IMG/VR virus record: IMGVR_UViG_3300048918_000241
Span: 1 to 49,342 of that record
From: a virus
Direction: 5' to 3' (one strand)
Length of the DNA stretch: 49,342 bases
The notes under the pieces are model-generated. The model searched no databases. It was not told where the DNA came from and saw only the letters and a list, made by a program, of their open reading frames with translations. Positions 21,158 to 33,900 of this stretch are shown in pieces (the first letter of the stretch is position 1; each line of letters begins with the position of its first letter). The position numbers and the translations under genes were made by a program.

Positions 21158-21505
21158 TTACGCCTTACGCTTCTTCTTCTTGGTCTTGCTCACGCTGTGC
21201 GTGGCCAAGACCTGCTGCACGATGTTGACGACGTCCGTGACGCTGAGCGTCTGCGCCTCCGGTGCCGACGGCTTCGCGTTCATCGATGCGATGCCCTGAG
21301 CAATGCTCATGGCCTCATCGATGTCACGCATGACCAGTCGCCCATTGGCGTCATAGGTCCACAGCGCTTGCTGCGCTACTGTGCCCATGGCCAAAGCCGA
21401 CTGGCCTTGATTGCGTGACTCGATGCCACGCTGTGCGATCATCTGCTGCACCATCATGTTCGTGGGATCGAACATGTTGCTGACAAGCTGCTCACCAAAG
21501 CTCAT
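21158..21505 (-). CDS. Isolated leftward gene in the divergence region, unknown
   Basis: 115 residues from ATG 21505 (MSFGEQLVSNMFDP), chosen for AAGGAG five bases upstream. The N-terminal half is helical and Gln/Met-rich (NMMVQQMIAQRGIESRNQG), a short strand-turn motif follows (ALWTYDANGRLVMRDIDEAM), and the C-terminus is strongly basic (SKTKKKKRKA), suited to nucleic-acid contact. It is monocistronic, with its own terminator, and sits between structured non-coding blocks next to the giant gene. No family is recognised; a DNA-binding early protein is plausible. Confidence 0.75.
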   Translation of the reverse strand: MSFGEQLVSNMFDPTNMMVQQMIAQRGIESRNQGQSALAMGTVAQQALWTYDANGRLVMRDIDEAMSIAQGIASMNAKPSAPEAQTLSVTDVVNIVQQVLATHSVSKTKKKKRKA

Positions 21506-21561
21506 TGTTACTCCTTGTAACATAGTTGTACCGAATTGTACTGAAAAATCCGATTGATATT

Positions 21562-21661
21562 GTAGCTAAAGCTACTTAGATGTGACATGTTAATGTCACT
21601 TACTCCTACTATATACATAGTAGGGGGGTATAGTTGTTGTGTTGTTATTAATGTAATAACA
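21562..21661. repeat. Array of four short perfect hairpins
   Basis: In order: GTAGCT-AA-AGCTAC (21562-21575); GTGACAT-GTTA-ATGTCAC (21582-21599); CCTACTAT-ATAC-ATAGTAGG (21605-21624); TGTTATTA-ATG-TAATAACA (21643-21661). Stems are 6-8 bp with loops of 2-4 bases. Their sequences differ, so the shape rather than the bases seems kept. They lie 57-156 bases upstream of ATG 21505. Confidence 0.7.
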
Positions 21662-21930
21662 TCGATCAGCTCCGAAAAAGTTTCCAAATTCTTACACTCT
21701 CGTGGCCACATCACCATGTAGCACAAGGTTTCAAACCTCGCAGCAAAGCGGTCGCCGAGATCCACAGCTTTCGGGTCTGCAGCTCTAATTAGTTCCAGGA
21801 CTCGAGCACTAGTCTGGGACTGGGCTCCGGATCAGCGAGGTTGCGAGCTCGCCGCCGGGACTTAGTCCCCTGCTCGAAAGCTAGCAATTGTGCGCCGCGC
21901 CGCGCCCCAGCGAAGTGGCTCGCGACCGGC

Positions 21931-21936
21931 TATGAT
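21931..21936 (+). promoter_or_regulatory. Candidate -10 box (TATGAT) for the giant gene
   Basis: TATGAT at 21931-21936, 33 bases before the GTG start; the ribosome binding site TGGAGG follows at 21957-21962. No clear -35 box at 21908-21914. Confidence 0.4.
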
Positions 21937-21968
21937 AGTCCTAGAGCTCATCTATCTGGAGGCTAAGA

Positions 21969-24900
21969 GTGGCGAAAGACTGGTCCGCATTCGGCGGCAC
22001 GAGTTCGGACCAGCAAGGTCCTGCTTCCCAGCCTGCTCCTCAGCGCACGAACTGGGCCAAGTTCGGTGGCGGTGGAGTCCAGGACAACTCCAGCCCGAAG
22101 GCACTGAGCGGTGGGCAGCGCGGAGATGTCGCCAACTCGTTCGACAACAAGTTCTACGAGACGTGGAACAAGCAGATCGACGAGCAGAACAAGGCTGGCA
22201 AGGCCCTCGACATCTACGGTCGCAAGGACTTCACAGGTATCGTCACTCGCGATGACTCGAAGTATGGTGTCCAGTTCGGTGACGTGTACCGCGACGGCCA
22301 GAAGCAGTACAACCTGTTCCAGGACCCTGAGGTAGACAAGCAGTCGGCGTACCAGCTGATGGGCCGTGTCACTCTGTCGGACGACGAGCTGGCCCACGCT
22401 GGTAACACCGACCGACTCGCTGAGATGGTCGACAACAAGCGACTGGCGAACGAGACGGACGCAAGAGCAGGCCGGTCAGCCCGCGAGTTCCAGGACCAGG
22501 TCGACGTCCAGAAGGACAAGAACACCAAGAGTGGCTTCCAGGATGCGATGATCCCTGTCGCAACCGGTGCCGGTGGTGCCGTGACCGCGATGGGCGCTGC
22601 TGCAGCCATTGCGGCTTCGACCGGCATCGGCGCGCCCCTCGGCGTCCTGCTCGGCATCGGTGCTCTTGGTGCCGCTGCTGGTGTTACCGGTGGCGTCATG
22701 AACCGCGACCTGATCCAGGAGAACATCGCGCGCCAGCAGGTCCTCATCCGGACCGCAGAGATGCGCAAGCCCGGTGCAGGTGTCGCCCAAGCCCTGCAGT
22801 CGTTCGGGCAGGTCTACGGCCAGACACTCACCCCTGCTACCAACATCGTCATGGGTGGCCAGGACCTCATCGCAGGCGGAGGGAAGTGGAACAATGAGTC
22901 CGACTGGTACGCCGTCAACCCCGAGACCGGACAGTCCCTCCGCAACGGTTGGTGGGATGTTGCCCGATTCGGTGCGGGCGTGGTTGACTCGTTCGGCTCA
23001 AGTGCAGGGGCCGGTCGAGCGGCTTATCTTGGGAGCATCGGGTCCCAGCTACTTGGTCAGGGTTCCCAGCTGGCCTACCAGGGTGAGGTTTTCAACGACC
23101 GATCCGGCAAGTTCCAGTCGATCTACACCAACGACCAGGGCGAGGCTGATCCCTTCCGTGCTGCCTCTGCTTGGGGCTCGTTCGGCATCGATGCCATTCA
23201 GTCCTTCGGATTGCAGGGAATGCTCAGTGCTTCGGCTCGCCGTGGCGCTGGACTTGGCCAGCGACTTGAGCGTGAAGAGGCCGGAGGCTTCAACTTCAAG
23301 CTCGACGAGCAGGGCCGAGCCGTTGGTCGAGCTTCAATTGCTCCCAGCTTCTTCGCACCCAGCGAAGCCTTCCGAGGTATCGCCGCTGGCTCGCTTGCTC
23401 GTATCCGAGCCGGTGGGGCGAAAGTTACTGCAGATGATCTCTACCAGTCCATCAAGCGGCTTGAGGGCAAGGCTGGTGCTGGTTGGGGCGCAACACTTGT
23501 CACCGGCTTGTCCGAGGGTTACGAAGAAGGCGTCCAGGAAGTTCTGAACCAGTGGGCTACAGGTAGCCCCTTCGACCTGGACTCCATCGTTCAGTCCGCG
23601 ACCCAGGGCCTGTCCATGGGTCTCGGCATGGGCGCTGGCGGTGCTGTCATGGCCCGCACCGGCGAGAAGCGCATGAAGGCCCAGGCCTACGCCGCCCACG
23701 TGATGCTGCGTGGCGAGCAGACGAGCGACGAGCGCAAGGCCTGGGAGAAGCGCTGGAGCGGCTTGACTGACACGCAGAAGCGGGCTGAGGCCACGCTGAA
23801 CTCCGTGCAGACCCAGGTCATGAAGCAGGCCGTGAACAACGCTGGCCTCAAGCAGGCTCGCACGATCGCGACCAACGACCCTGCTGCCCAGGACCGACTC
23901 GACACCGCCCGCCTGGCGCTCGCCGAGCAGACGATGCGGAACGCCGCGCCGAACACGAAGTCGTATGTCCGCATTACCTCGTTCGAGGATACTCGGATTC
24001 CCGGCGACCGCATCCAGGTCTCGGCGAACCGCGCCAACATGATGCTGGTCGACCAGCGCACTGCCCTGGCACTCATGGCGCAGGGCGGTGCTGCCGACCA
24101 GCAGATCGACCCCGCAATTCAGCAGCTCGCCGGTCAGTCTGTCACGCAGCTCGATCTGCTCCTGCCCTGGATGCGCAACGCGGCTCAGGCCTACAGCCAG
24201 GGCAACTTCGGTACTCGTCGCGCTGTGGTCGAGTCGGTCAACGCAGTGCTCAACAACTGGGCAACGGGCCAGCCGGTCGACACCAACGCGAACGTGCCTG
24301 AGGCCCTGATCACGACAGACCCCGAGACGGCCCTGGCCCGCGCCTATGCAGTCAGCCTGAACTTCGCTCGCGACCCGATCGACCAGGACATCAGCTTCCA
24401 GCTGCTCATCCCGATGATCTCGAACAAGATGTCCGAGATGGGAGCAGACCAGACGGCGCAGGTGTCCTACAGCCTGCTCGAAGCGATCGGTGGCGACTTC
24501 GATGGTGACCGCATCCGGTCGGTCCAGCGACTTGCGACGACCCCGGACCAGTTCGTGCGTGCCCGCAGTGGCGAGCGCTCCATCACAGGTGTCGGAGAGC
24601 GCAAGGACGGTGTCGGCGGTCGCGAGTCGATGATCGCAGTTCGTCACTTCGAGGAAGCGTGGCTCGAGACCTACCGTGAGGCAAACTCGTCGGCTCAGCT
24701 GACTGACCTCCTGCTCTCGACTCGTCGCGAGATTCGTGCCGCGATCGCTGCCCAGGTCGACGACAGTGTCGAGATGAACCGCCTCATCACGCTGGCGTTC
24801 GTGCAGATCCGCAACGGCTCCACGGATGCGATCCGCGACTTCGTTACAGCCGTGATGCGTGAGCCGGAGCTCGCCAGTCGCCTGCTCGCCAAGGGTCGGC

Positions 24901-27900
24901 AGGAGCTCTTCAACGTTCCCGAGCGCCTCAACCGGCTCTTCAGCAACGGCATGGCAGAGTTCAGCGAGAAGCTGGCCGTCGTCAAGGCTCCGGACCCTGT
25001 TCCGTTCCGTCCCAAGGACCCAATCCCTGCTCGCCAGGGCGGGCCTGTCATCCGTGAGCGTGCTGCCGCGACCCGTGGGCGCACAATGTTCCTGCAAAGC
25101 CCTGCGGCCGATATGTTCCGCATCTTCCAGGAGCTTCGCTACAGCCCGCTCCGTACTCCCGTCGAGGCTCGCCACCACGTCAATCGGGAGGAACCGCTCC
25201 TGGCTGAGCTGCAGCAGTTGTACCTGCAGCTCGGTCAGGGCGAGATCGAGTCTGCCCTCGACCAGGCGTACGCCGACTCTGAGGTCAATGCTCGTGTCGT
25301 GACCTGGCTCCAGGCCATGTCAGACGAGAGCGCCGTGAACGGTGAGCGCATTCCGGTCGCCGTCCTCGGCTCCATGGCTGTTCCGTTCTTCGACAATGGT
25401 GAGCAGCGCGGCTGGGTCACGCTGACTCAGTCCCTGCTTGCGCGGTCACTCGACATCGACGAGGCCAAGTATGGCCCGCTCATCGAGTTCGACGTGAACC
25501 TCCAGGCTCGGTTCGCCAAGCTCAAGAAGATGACCCAGCCTGGTCGCACTGACGCGAAGGCACCGATCCACCGCAAGAACGCCGGTGCGGCCTTCGTCTA
25601 CGTGTTCGGCCAGATGTCTGTCGCAGACATCGCGGGTGAGGGTGTGACCGCCAACGACAACGTGACGGTCGACCAGCTCTACCGCTCGTACTATGGCCAG
25701 GATTACCGTGGCCGCCACTCCTGGATGCAGTCTGCCAAGGCGACCGAGAACTACCCAGAGCGGATCACCGAGCACGACCTGCCCTACACAGAGGCGCACG
25801 CGCGTGAGGCAGGCGTCACGCCGTGGAAGGCTCTCGTCGACTCCATCGAGGAAGCTGCCAACTTCGACCTCAGCACGAACGACAATGGCGACCCGATCGG
25901 CGAGTCCGCCAACCAGTCGCGCGAGGTCTCGAAGCAGGTCTGGAACATCGTCGAAGAGATCCACCAGGGTATGCACGCCGCCGCTCTGCCGGAGCAGCGC
26001 ACACTCACTCTGGAGAACCTGCAGACGTTCCTGCAGCAGAACCCGAGCATCAGCCAGGCAGTCATGTCCCTGGCGGTCTACGACCCCAAGATGGTCGGTG
26101 TCTTCTCCGAGCGCACGGAGCGCAACGACGACGGTAACGTCGAGACCCTCATGGCTCCGTGGCTGTACGAGGCTCTGCTCATGGAGCCGAAGCAGGCCGA
26201 GCTGTCCATCCTGCTCAACTCGGCGATCCTGAGCTACCGCGCTCTGTCTGTCCAGACGCGCACCGACCTCGAGAACCCGGACAACCAGACTGGTCACGTC
26301 CGGGACTACGAGAAGCTCGACGACCGATTCCACCAGCTGTTCTTCAAGCTGGCAGCAGGTGACCCGACCGGTCTGAACGAGGCTCGCTTCTTCAACAAGG
26401 TCGAGGAGATCTTCAACAATGGCGGCGGAGTCGAAGACTTCATTCGTCTCCTGAACAACGAGTATCGTGGCAACCAGGCTCCGTTCGTGGCCTGGTACCG
26501 CGACGTTGCCTCCTTCGATGCCAACGCGATGCTCCGCTTTGGTGCACCGGTCGCGGGCACCGAGCAGCGCAAGGCGATCTCGGACCTCCAGATCGCGACT
26601 GCCGGTATCGCGAAGACGATCCGTGACGAGCAGCTCGCCCAGGCTGACGTGAGCGCCCAGCTCTCGCAGGCTCGCGACGAGCGCAAGCAGGGTGTCATCA
26701 GCGACAACGGCCCGCGCATGGCGCTTCGCGATGCCATTCAGTTCGCGCGACAGTTCGAGGTTGGCATCGGTGCCAATGAGATGCTGGACTCGCTGTCCGC
26801 CGCACTCCAGACCTTCTACGCGAAGGCAGCAGACAAGGGCGTTGGCCCCGACGAGTACGCTGCTGCCGCCGCGATGGACGTGATGTACCAGGAGTTCGCG
26901 ATCAACTACGTCCGGGTCGACACCAGTACCGGTGTCATCGACCTCGACACGGTTATCAAGAACCCACAGATCCTGCTTCGTGGCCCGATCACGATCATGG
27001 ACCGCTTCGGCAACACGTTCGAATGGCTCCCTGAAGACCCCAGCCTTCAGGATCAGGATGCGATCGAGGATCGTATCATCAATCAGCTCGAGGACTTCGT
27101 TCTTGACAACTGGGAGGGCCAGAAGCGGAGCGACAACAACCCGCTTCAGGCTCAGGGCGTCGCGCAGAGCGTCATCCGCCGTATGCTTGAGCCTTCGGTC
27201 TGGCAGATGACTGCCGACGGTCGGGGCTTCCAGCAGAGGAGTCTGGTCAGTGACAGTCTCTCAGGGATGCTCTCGCGCGACGCCTACAGCCGTCTGTACG
27301 GAGACAACAACGCTCCCGTCGAAGAGCAGGACTCCGGCAGCATCACAGACTGGATCGGTCTGGTCAACAGCAGCAGCAGCACCTTCGGCGGCGACGTCGA
27401 GGTTCAGCGCTACCTGGGCCAGTACCTCGCGACAGCCGCGTCCAGCCTGGAGCACCTGACTGCCAACGAGGCTCAGGAATTCGTTCGCAAGACGACAGTC
27501 GAGTTCGGCTACTTGCTCCAGAAGGTTGGCGATGTTGTCAACCGTTACGCAGACTCCGACTGGAACATGCCGCTCGACTACGTCGACGAGGACGGTAAGG
27601 CGATCGACCTGCTCACGAAGCAGCGTAACGCGGCTCGCAAGGAGATGCGGGACCGCTGGCTGAACCGTCGCTTCGGCGAGGGCATCGGCCCTGCTGCCGG
27701 TCAGCTCATCGATGACTGGATGCTTCAGGAAATCAACCAGGTCACGACTGCAGCGGTCACCGACACGCAGCAGAACGCCTGGCAGAAGGCCGTGAGCGAG
27801 AACCGTCGCGATGACGCACAGGCGATCATGGACGAGATCAAGGCGAAGATCGACGATCCGCTGATCAAGTCCCATATCGCCAAGGCGGAGTTCATCCGCA

Positions 27901-30900
27901 ATGTCTATGTGACTCACGAGCCCATCAAGGCGCTCATCACAATGTTCGGCTACCCTGCTGCAGGTGACGGCGACGCGAACGCCGCCCGCCGTGAGCTCAT
28001 CAAGTCCTACGTCGACGGCATGGGTACAGAGCTCGTCAACCGCAACCCGTGGGCTGACAAGTCGCTGTATCGCATCCAGAACAGTATCGACTCCGGCACC
28101 ACGTCTGTGCCCGAAGAGGACTGGAACGCGGCGTCCCGCGCTCTTATCGCGTGGCACGTGCTCAACATCGCGGGCAACCAGGGTGCATCCGAGATTTCGA
28201 CTGACGAGTTCCCCGCCCTGGAGACTAAGGACGGCGAGCTCAGTGACGCTCTGAAGACCTGGGATCCGTCGAACCAGTATATGTTCGACAAGATCTTCGA
28301 CGCGAAGTCGCCGATGGTCCGCGCCGCCGCCTACATCTCCGGCCAGTCTCGTCGTGGCAACGTGCCGACGATCCAGGATCTCGGGTACGCCCTTGACACC
28401 GGTCTCGGCCACGAGGACCGGCTCCGCAACTGGACGCTCATGGTTCCCGCGAGCGCACGCGAGGACCGAGCTCGCTACGACGCCGACAGCGCCCAGTTCC
28501 TCGTCGCAATGGCAGGCCAGCCGCAGGACACTGTGGCACTGGCCGCCGCGTCTGCCACCGACTTCGACCTCGGCAAGGTCGCCCAGGTCGGCGGACTCGA
28601 CGCCAACGTGGTCAGCCTGTCGCTCGCAGACGAGAAGGGCAACACGCCGCCCATCACGGTCGCCGACATTGTCTACGGCAACCCGCTTCGTCTGCCGCTC
28701 CAGGACAGCAACGGCAGGATGATGCCCCTGGCGAACCTCCACGGTAGGTTCGTGAAGGAGATGATGGTCGGCGGTCAGCCCTTCGACATGACCCACGTCG
28801 CCATTCAGCACCCTGAGAGCGGCTACTGGGTCCTCGACCTCGACCAGCTCCGCGCTGTTCTCAAGAACGAGGACCGCACGACGACCGTCGAGTTCTCGCT
28901 CGTGACCCAGGCAAGCAAGCAGGTCACGGCGAAGGGCAAGATCACTGGTCTCGCGCACAGCCAGTACTTCGACGGTGTCATTGACCCTGTCACTGACATC
29001 AACACTCCCCGCTCGCTCATCGGCGCGCGCCTCAGTGCTGCAGGTGGCTCTGGTCGTGTGGAGCAGCAGAACGCTCTCCAGGCCAGCAAGAAGGGCAAGC
29101 GTGCCCTGAAGCGGGCCACGATGTTCTCTCGTCGCCAGCGCGCCGTCATGGAGACCTCGTGGGCCACGGACCTCAACAAGGTCCTGCACCTGAAGGCCAT
29201 GGCAGTCTCCGAGAACGGCCTGAACCTCAAGGAGAACGACTGGCGGTTCTACAACGCCGACTACAAGCTCCAGGAGATGAAACACTTCGTAGTCTCCGCA
29301 AAGGGCACGTGGTCGGCTCAGCAGGTCATCCAGTGGCAGGCTGAGAACCCCGGCGTCCCGATCACCGACGACGCGGCTCTTGGCCCGGACGCCAAGCTCT
29401 TCGTCCCCAGCATCGGCAAGCTTCGCGCGATGTACGGTGACATCGGACCGTCCTCGATCAACCTGCCGACCAACGCAGTGTGGACTGGCGACCCGACCGA
29501 CATCCCTGTCTTCGATGGCGTCACGACTGCTCCGCTCATGCAGGAGGTTCCCGGTGTCCTGAACCCGACTACTCTGTCTCTGCTCGACACCGAGTTCGGT
29601 GCACGCCGACCCTTCACGCGGTACTCCGGCACTCGGATGCACACCACCGAGCGCATGCACGAATGGGACCAGCGTCTGCGTCTGCGCGACCAGAAGCGTG
29701 CGCGCATCGACACCGACCGACTCAGCAACCCGCAGTTCAACGCTGAGCGTATGTCCGAGCCCGGTCGTAAGGTCCTTGCCGAGACCATCCAGGCCGCACC
29801 GAACTTCAACTGGCGTGCTGCCGGTGTGCCGATCAACGCTCATACCAGCCCGACCGACCAGGCTCTGATGTCTCGCGCGGCCAATGACCTCGTGACTGCG
29901 ATCTCGCAGGATGGTCGCAAGATGATCTTCCTGTTCAACGAGGTCGACAGCCGTCGCAACCCTGGTGACGGCGTCCTGACCGCCGCGACCTACGAGAACG
30001 GCTTCCCCGGCATGGAGCCGGGTCCGAACGATCTCGTGGTCCTCAACGTCGACTCCTTCACCAAGGAGCAGCTGAGCGACGGTACCGCCTTCAAGCGGCT
30101 CGAGATGGTCATGCGCTCCGGTGCTGACGTGTTCATCGCTACCACAGCAGACACGACGAACCAGGGCATCCTGTCCCGGTACATGGCTCAGAGCCAGGCT
30201 TACGAGCAGGTACCCGGTACGCCCAACCTGTTCCAGGAGCGCAACTACGTCGCTCCTCGTTCGACCGACACCGAGTCGCTGGTCTCCACGCTGACCAGCA
30301 TGAACCCGATCAGCGGCGAGAACAAGTCCATCCTGTTCCACGGCTTCAACGTCGAGATGGACGAGAACGGTGCGGGTATCAAGAACCCGCAGAACATGCT
30401 CAAGGAGCGCGCGGTCGTCACCAACATCGTGCCGACCCGCATGTACCCCGGTTTCAGCCTCCCGAAGACCTCGAAGGCCCAGCTGCAGGTGCTGCGTAAG
30501 GTCAACGAGCTCTTCGAGCAGAAGCCTCGCTGGATGAACGACCACGAGTACAACTCGCTCAAGAAGCTCAAGGGCAAGTATGACGCCATGCGCAACGGCG
30601 GCGAGTTCCCCATGGGCCAGCTCGAGCGCGGCGACCTGATCCCGCTCGTCCGGCAGCAGCCGAGTGGTGAGATCGACATCTACTTCAGCCGGTACAAGCA
30701 CGAGGATGAGCGATGGAGCGACGTTCTGAAGCAGCTCGACGACCAGAAGGGACTCGCCGTCAGCCACAAGCCTGTCTCGACGAACTTCACTGGCTTCGAG
30801 GGGTATGTCGAGAAGCTGGAAGCCAGCAGCAAGCACGGAGCACGTGTCCGTATGCGCGTGAAGCTGGCCCAGTTCGGCGACAAGCGACAGGTCGCGCTCG

Positions 30901-33900
30901 CTGGTATGAAGTACGTTATCTCCGCCATTGGGCTCGATCGCTTGCGGATGCCTTCCACAAGCCTCACGCCCGACAAGGATATCGACTTCGTATCCGACTT
31001 CGCTAGCCTGCAGAGCAAGCACGCCTACCAGGGTGTCATCAAGAACCACCGCACGGCTATCGTCGGCTTCGGGTGGGACATGTCGCAGAAGCTGCTCCAG
31101 GCCTTCCGCGAAGCTGGCAACCCGCAGATGACCGAAGCAGAGATGCGTGAGATCCTCAAGCGATTCGCCGACACTGCCGGTGGCAAGTCTGCTGCGTACC
31201 TGCGTGAGCTCATCTCCGACCGTGCAGAACTGGCGGCTGTCATGCAGTCTAACGGCTCGCCGATCGACTTCAACCAGCCGTCGCCGCTGATCGGCTACGT
31301 CGAAGCCACGCTCGTGTACCTCATGGGTGCCGAGCGTACTGGACCGAACGACAATCCGCTGGATCACATCCTCGGACCGTTCGGCGGGCTGCTCCGTGAG
31401 CAGGAGTTCATGGGTGCCACTGCTCAGGAGCTGCCTCGCCTCTTTACCGAGTACTTCGACAACCTGCCTCCGCAGCACGAGACTCGTCAGGATATCCTGA
31501 AGGAGTTCCAGGCTCAGCTGAACCGTGACAAGAATGGTTACTACATTCTGAACCCGGACTTCACGGTGACTGCCGTCACGACCAAGGGCGGCAAGATCAC
31601 GAAGGCAGAGACCGGTCGCCTGCAGATTGCAGAGGTCAACAGCACTGGCGACAACCCGACCTTCGACCGCTTCGCAGAGCAGTCGGCGGGTAACTACGAG
31701 GACTGGTCGCCGCACACCGCCGCTCTCGCAACGACTGCCCTCGGTACGACTCTGGTCCGCAACAAGGACCTGCAGTCCGCCGTGTGGCGCGCTGTCACCG
31801 CCGAGGGCGTACCCGAAATCGCCCTCGGCGGTGCGTCCGGCGCGACCCTGCTCAACGCGATGATGGACATCGGTGCAGACGCAGGCTACAGCCAGTACCA
31901 GTGGAACGCCGACAACCCGGCTCAGGAGTGGTACCGCACCCAGAGCCTGAACGTCGGCCACGCCTACCGTGTTGGTGTCAACACCGACCGCTGGAAGTTC
32001 GATGATGACGAGCCCGGCAAGCAGGCCGGTCGCGAGCAGCAGTACTCTGCGATCGTCGACAAGATCCTCGGCAAGCTTCACCTGAACGTCAACACTCAGC
32101 GCGACCTCGTTGACTACTGGGTGCGCCAGACGATTGGACAGTTCGGCGAGAAGGATCCGGAATCGAAGGCAGGGGACGTCACGTTCGACCTGGCGATGCA
32201 GGCCGCGACCGACATCCTCTACAACGTCGAGCACTACGTCCTGCCTGTCGTGGACGCTGACGTGCCGCTCTTGCACCGTGATGACCTCGCCGCAATCTTC
32301 GACGCGAACCGTGACCACCCGACTCCCTGGCTTCTGCGCGAGGGTGTCGACGTGAACACCGACATCTACCGCTCGAAGACCGTGCTGCCGAGCGACTGGT
32401 CTGGATTCGTCCACGTCGCTCTCGGCACGGCAGAGACCGGCCAGATCAGCTTCGACCCGATGAATGCCATGGCGACGGACGGCATCCTGCAGTCCTACGC
32501 TATCGGTGAAGACGCTCTGCGTGGCCTGCCGATCTCTCGGTCGGACCTCGTTGAGGCGAACCTCTGGGACCCGCAGACATCCCGACTTGTCATCAGCATC
32601 GACCCGCGACGGAACGACTTCGCGAGTGAGCCGATGATCCTCGATCCCGCGACGACGACGCTTGGCAATATGTTCGGCATTGAGCGCCAGGGGAGCAGGT
32701 GGCAGGGTAAGCGTAACCTGTCACCGGAGCGTCGTCGTCGCGACTCCTACCGCCAGAAGTACCGCAAGGAGCGTGGACTCGCTTCTCCCGTCGAGACTGG
32801 CATCCGCAACTACCGCCAGGTTGGCGCGCAGTGGATCAGCGAGTCAAACAACGTGAACGGCGTTGTGCAGGCCGTCCACGACCTCCGGCACTTCACGACT
32901 CTGTTCAACCCGTTCCTCTGGCTCGGTGCAGGCGTTGAGCTCACCGTACGCAACGTCCAGGACGATATCGTTGGTGCGATCATGGGCACTGGACACGGTG
33001 CGAGCCAGCGGCTCAACCCGGTCAACTGGAATAACGAAGAGGGCAAGGCCCGCATCGCGCAGTTCAAGGCGTCGCAAAAGGCTCTGGCCACGAACCCGCA
33101 GTTCGCCGGTATGCTCTACGCCGACATGCAGTTCAAGGATCCGCACATTCGTCGCAACTGGATCACCAAGTTCACCGGCTTCCTCGGCAAGTCCGGTGAC
33201 TGGATGCAGGACCCGACGTACGGTCAGCCGCAGTACGTCATGGCCCGTCGCTACCTCGAGGCCGTGCTGGAGTACATCCAGAACAACGGCATCATCATGA
33301 GCGAGGGCAACCTCCTGTTCCAGCTAGAGCACAACCCGCAGTGGGTCCGGCAGAACCTGAACGACGCTCACCGCTCTGCGACTGCTCGCATCTCCAACAT
33401 GCGGTCCCTGAAGATGACCGCGATGGGCCTGGCGATCAGAAGCATCTACGAGATCCCGTCGAACGCCAACAACAACGGTATGCGCATGTTCGGTCAGCTG
33501 TTCCTCAAGACGCCGCTCATGTACAGCGGCTATCTGGCGAACGTCGCGACCAACATGCTCGGTCTGAACACCGCGAACAATATTATCCTGATGTACCTCA
33601 ACGGTCGCAAGGCTGGCAAGTTCGCTCAGCGTGCTCTCGGTGAGGCGTTCGTCAAGGATGGGCAGATCGACTTCAGCGGCATCCTCGACACTGTGGACCT
33701 GACCCGCTCGATGGTCTCGGACGGTGTCAGCCTGTCCGCCCTGTTCTTGGCTGCTGCCTTTGCCGGTTCGACTGGTCTGGCGAGCGGTGAGGACGACGAA
33801 GAGCGTCGCCGTCGCCGCGCCATGCAGTACCAGCAGGCCGGTATCGTCTACGACCCGCGTCAGATTGCCAACGACTGGCGGAACAACGAGGCGATCTACC

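Larger units (their letters stand above)
21506..21968. other. Non-coding divergent control region
   Basis: No convincing gene. The left 160 bases are AT-rich and hold four hairpins (separate entry) next to the start of the leftward gene. The right 300 bases are GC-richer and include the ten-base palindrome GCGAGCTCGC (21843-21852), GGGAC-TTA-GTCCC (21857-21869), a CGCGCCGCGCC stretch and a -10-like box at 21931. It must contain the promoters for gene 21158-21505 and for the virion arm. Confidence 0.6.

Noticed and set aside
21721-21900. Possible tRNA in the GC-rich part of the control region (GGTTTCAAACC-like arm)
   Set aside because: The stem has only a three-base loop, and no acceptor or anticodon arm can be drawn.
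20265-21968. CRISPR-like array
   Set aside because: Repeats are inverted, differ in sequence and spacing, and no constant repeat-spacer pattern exists.
24495-24509. DFDGD as a calcium-binding EF-hand or dockerin-like loop
   Set aside because: EF-type loops use DxDxDG spacing followed by a Glu at position 12; here the spacing is D-x-D-x-D with G at the fourth place and the flanking hydrophobic pattern fits the polymerase loop better. Not fully excluded.
27261-32414. 1717-codon open frame on the minus strand inside the giant gene
   Set aside because: It mirrors the high-GC codon bias of the sense gene; composition is Val/Leu/Asp/Arg-rich with no domain or start signal. Same for the 614-codon frame at 23334-25178 and the 694-codon frame at 37546-39630.
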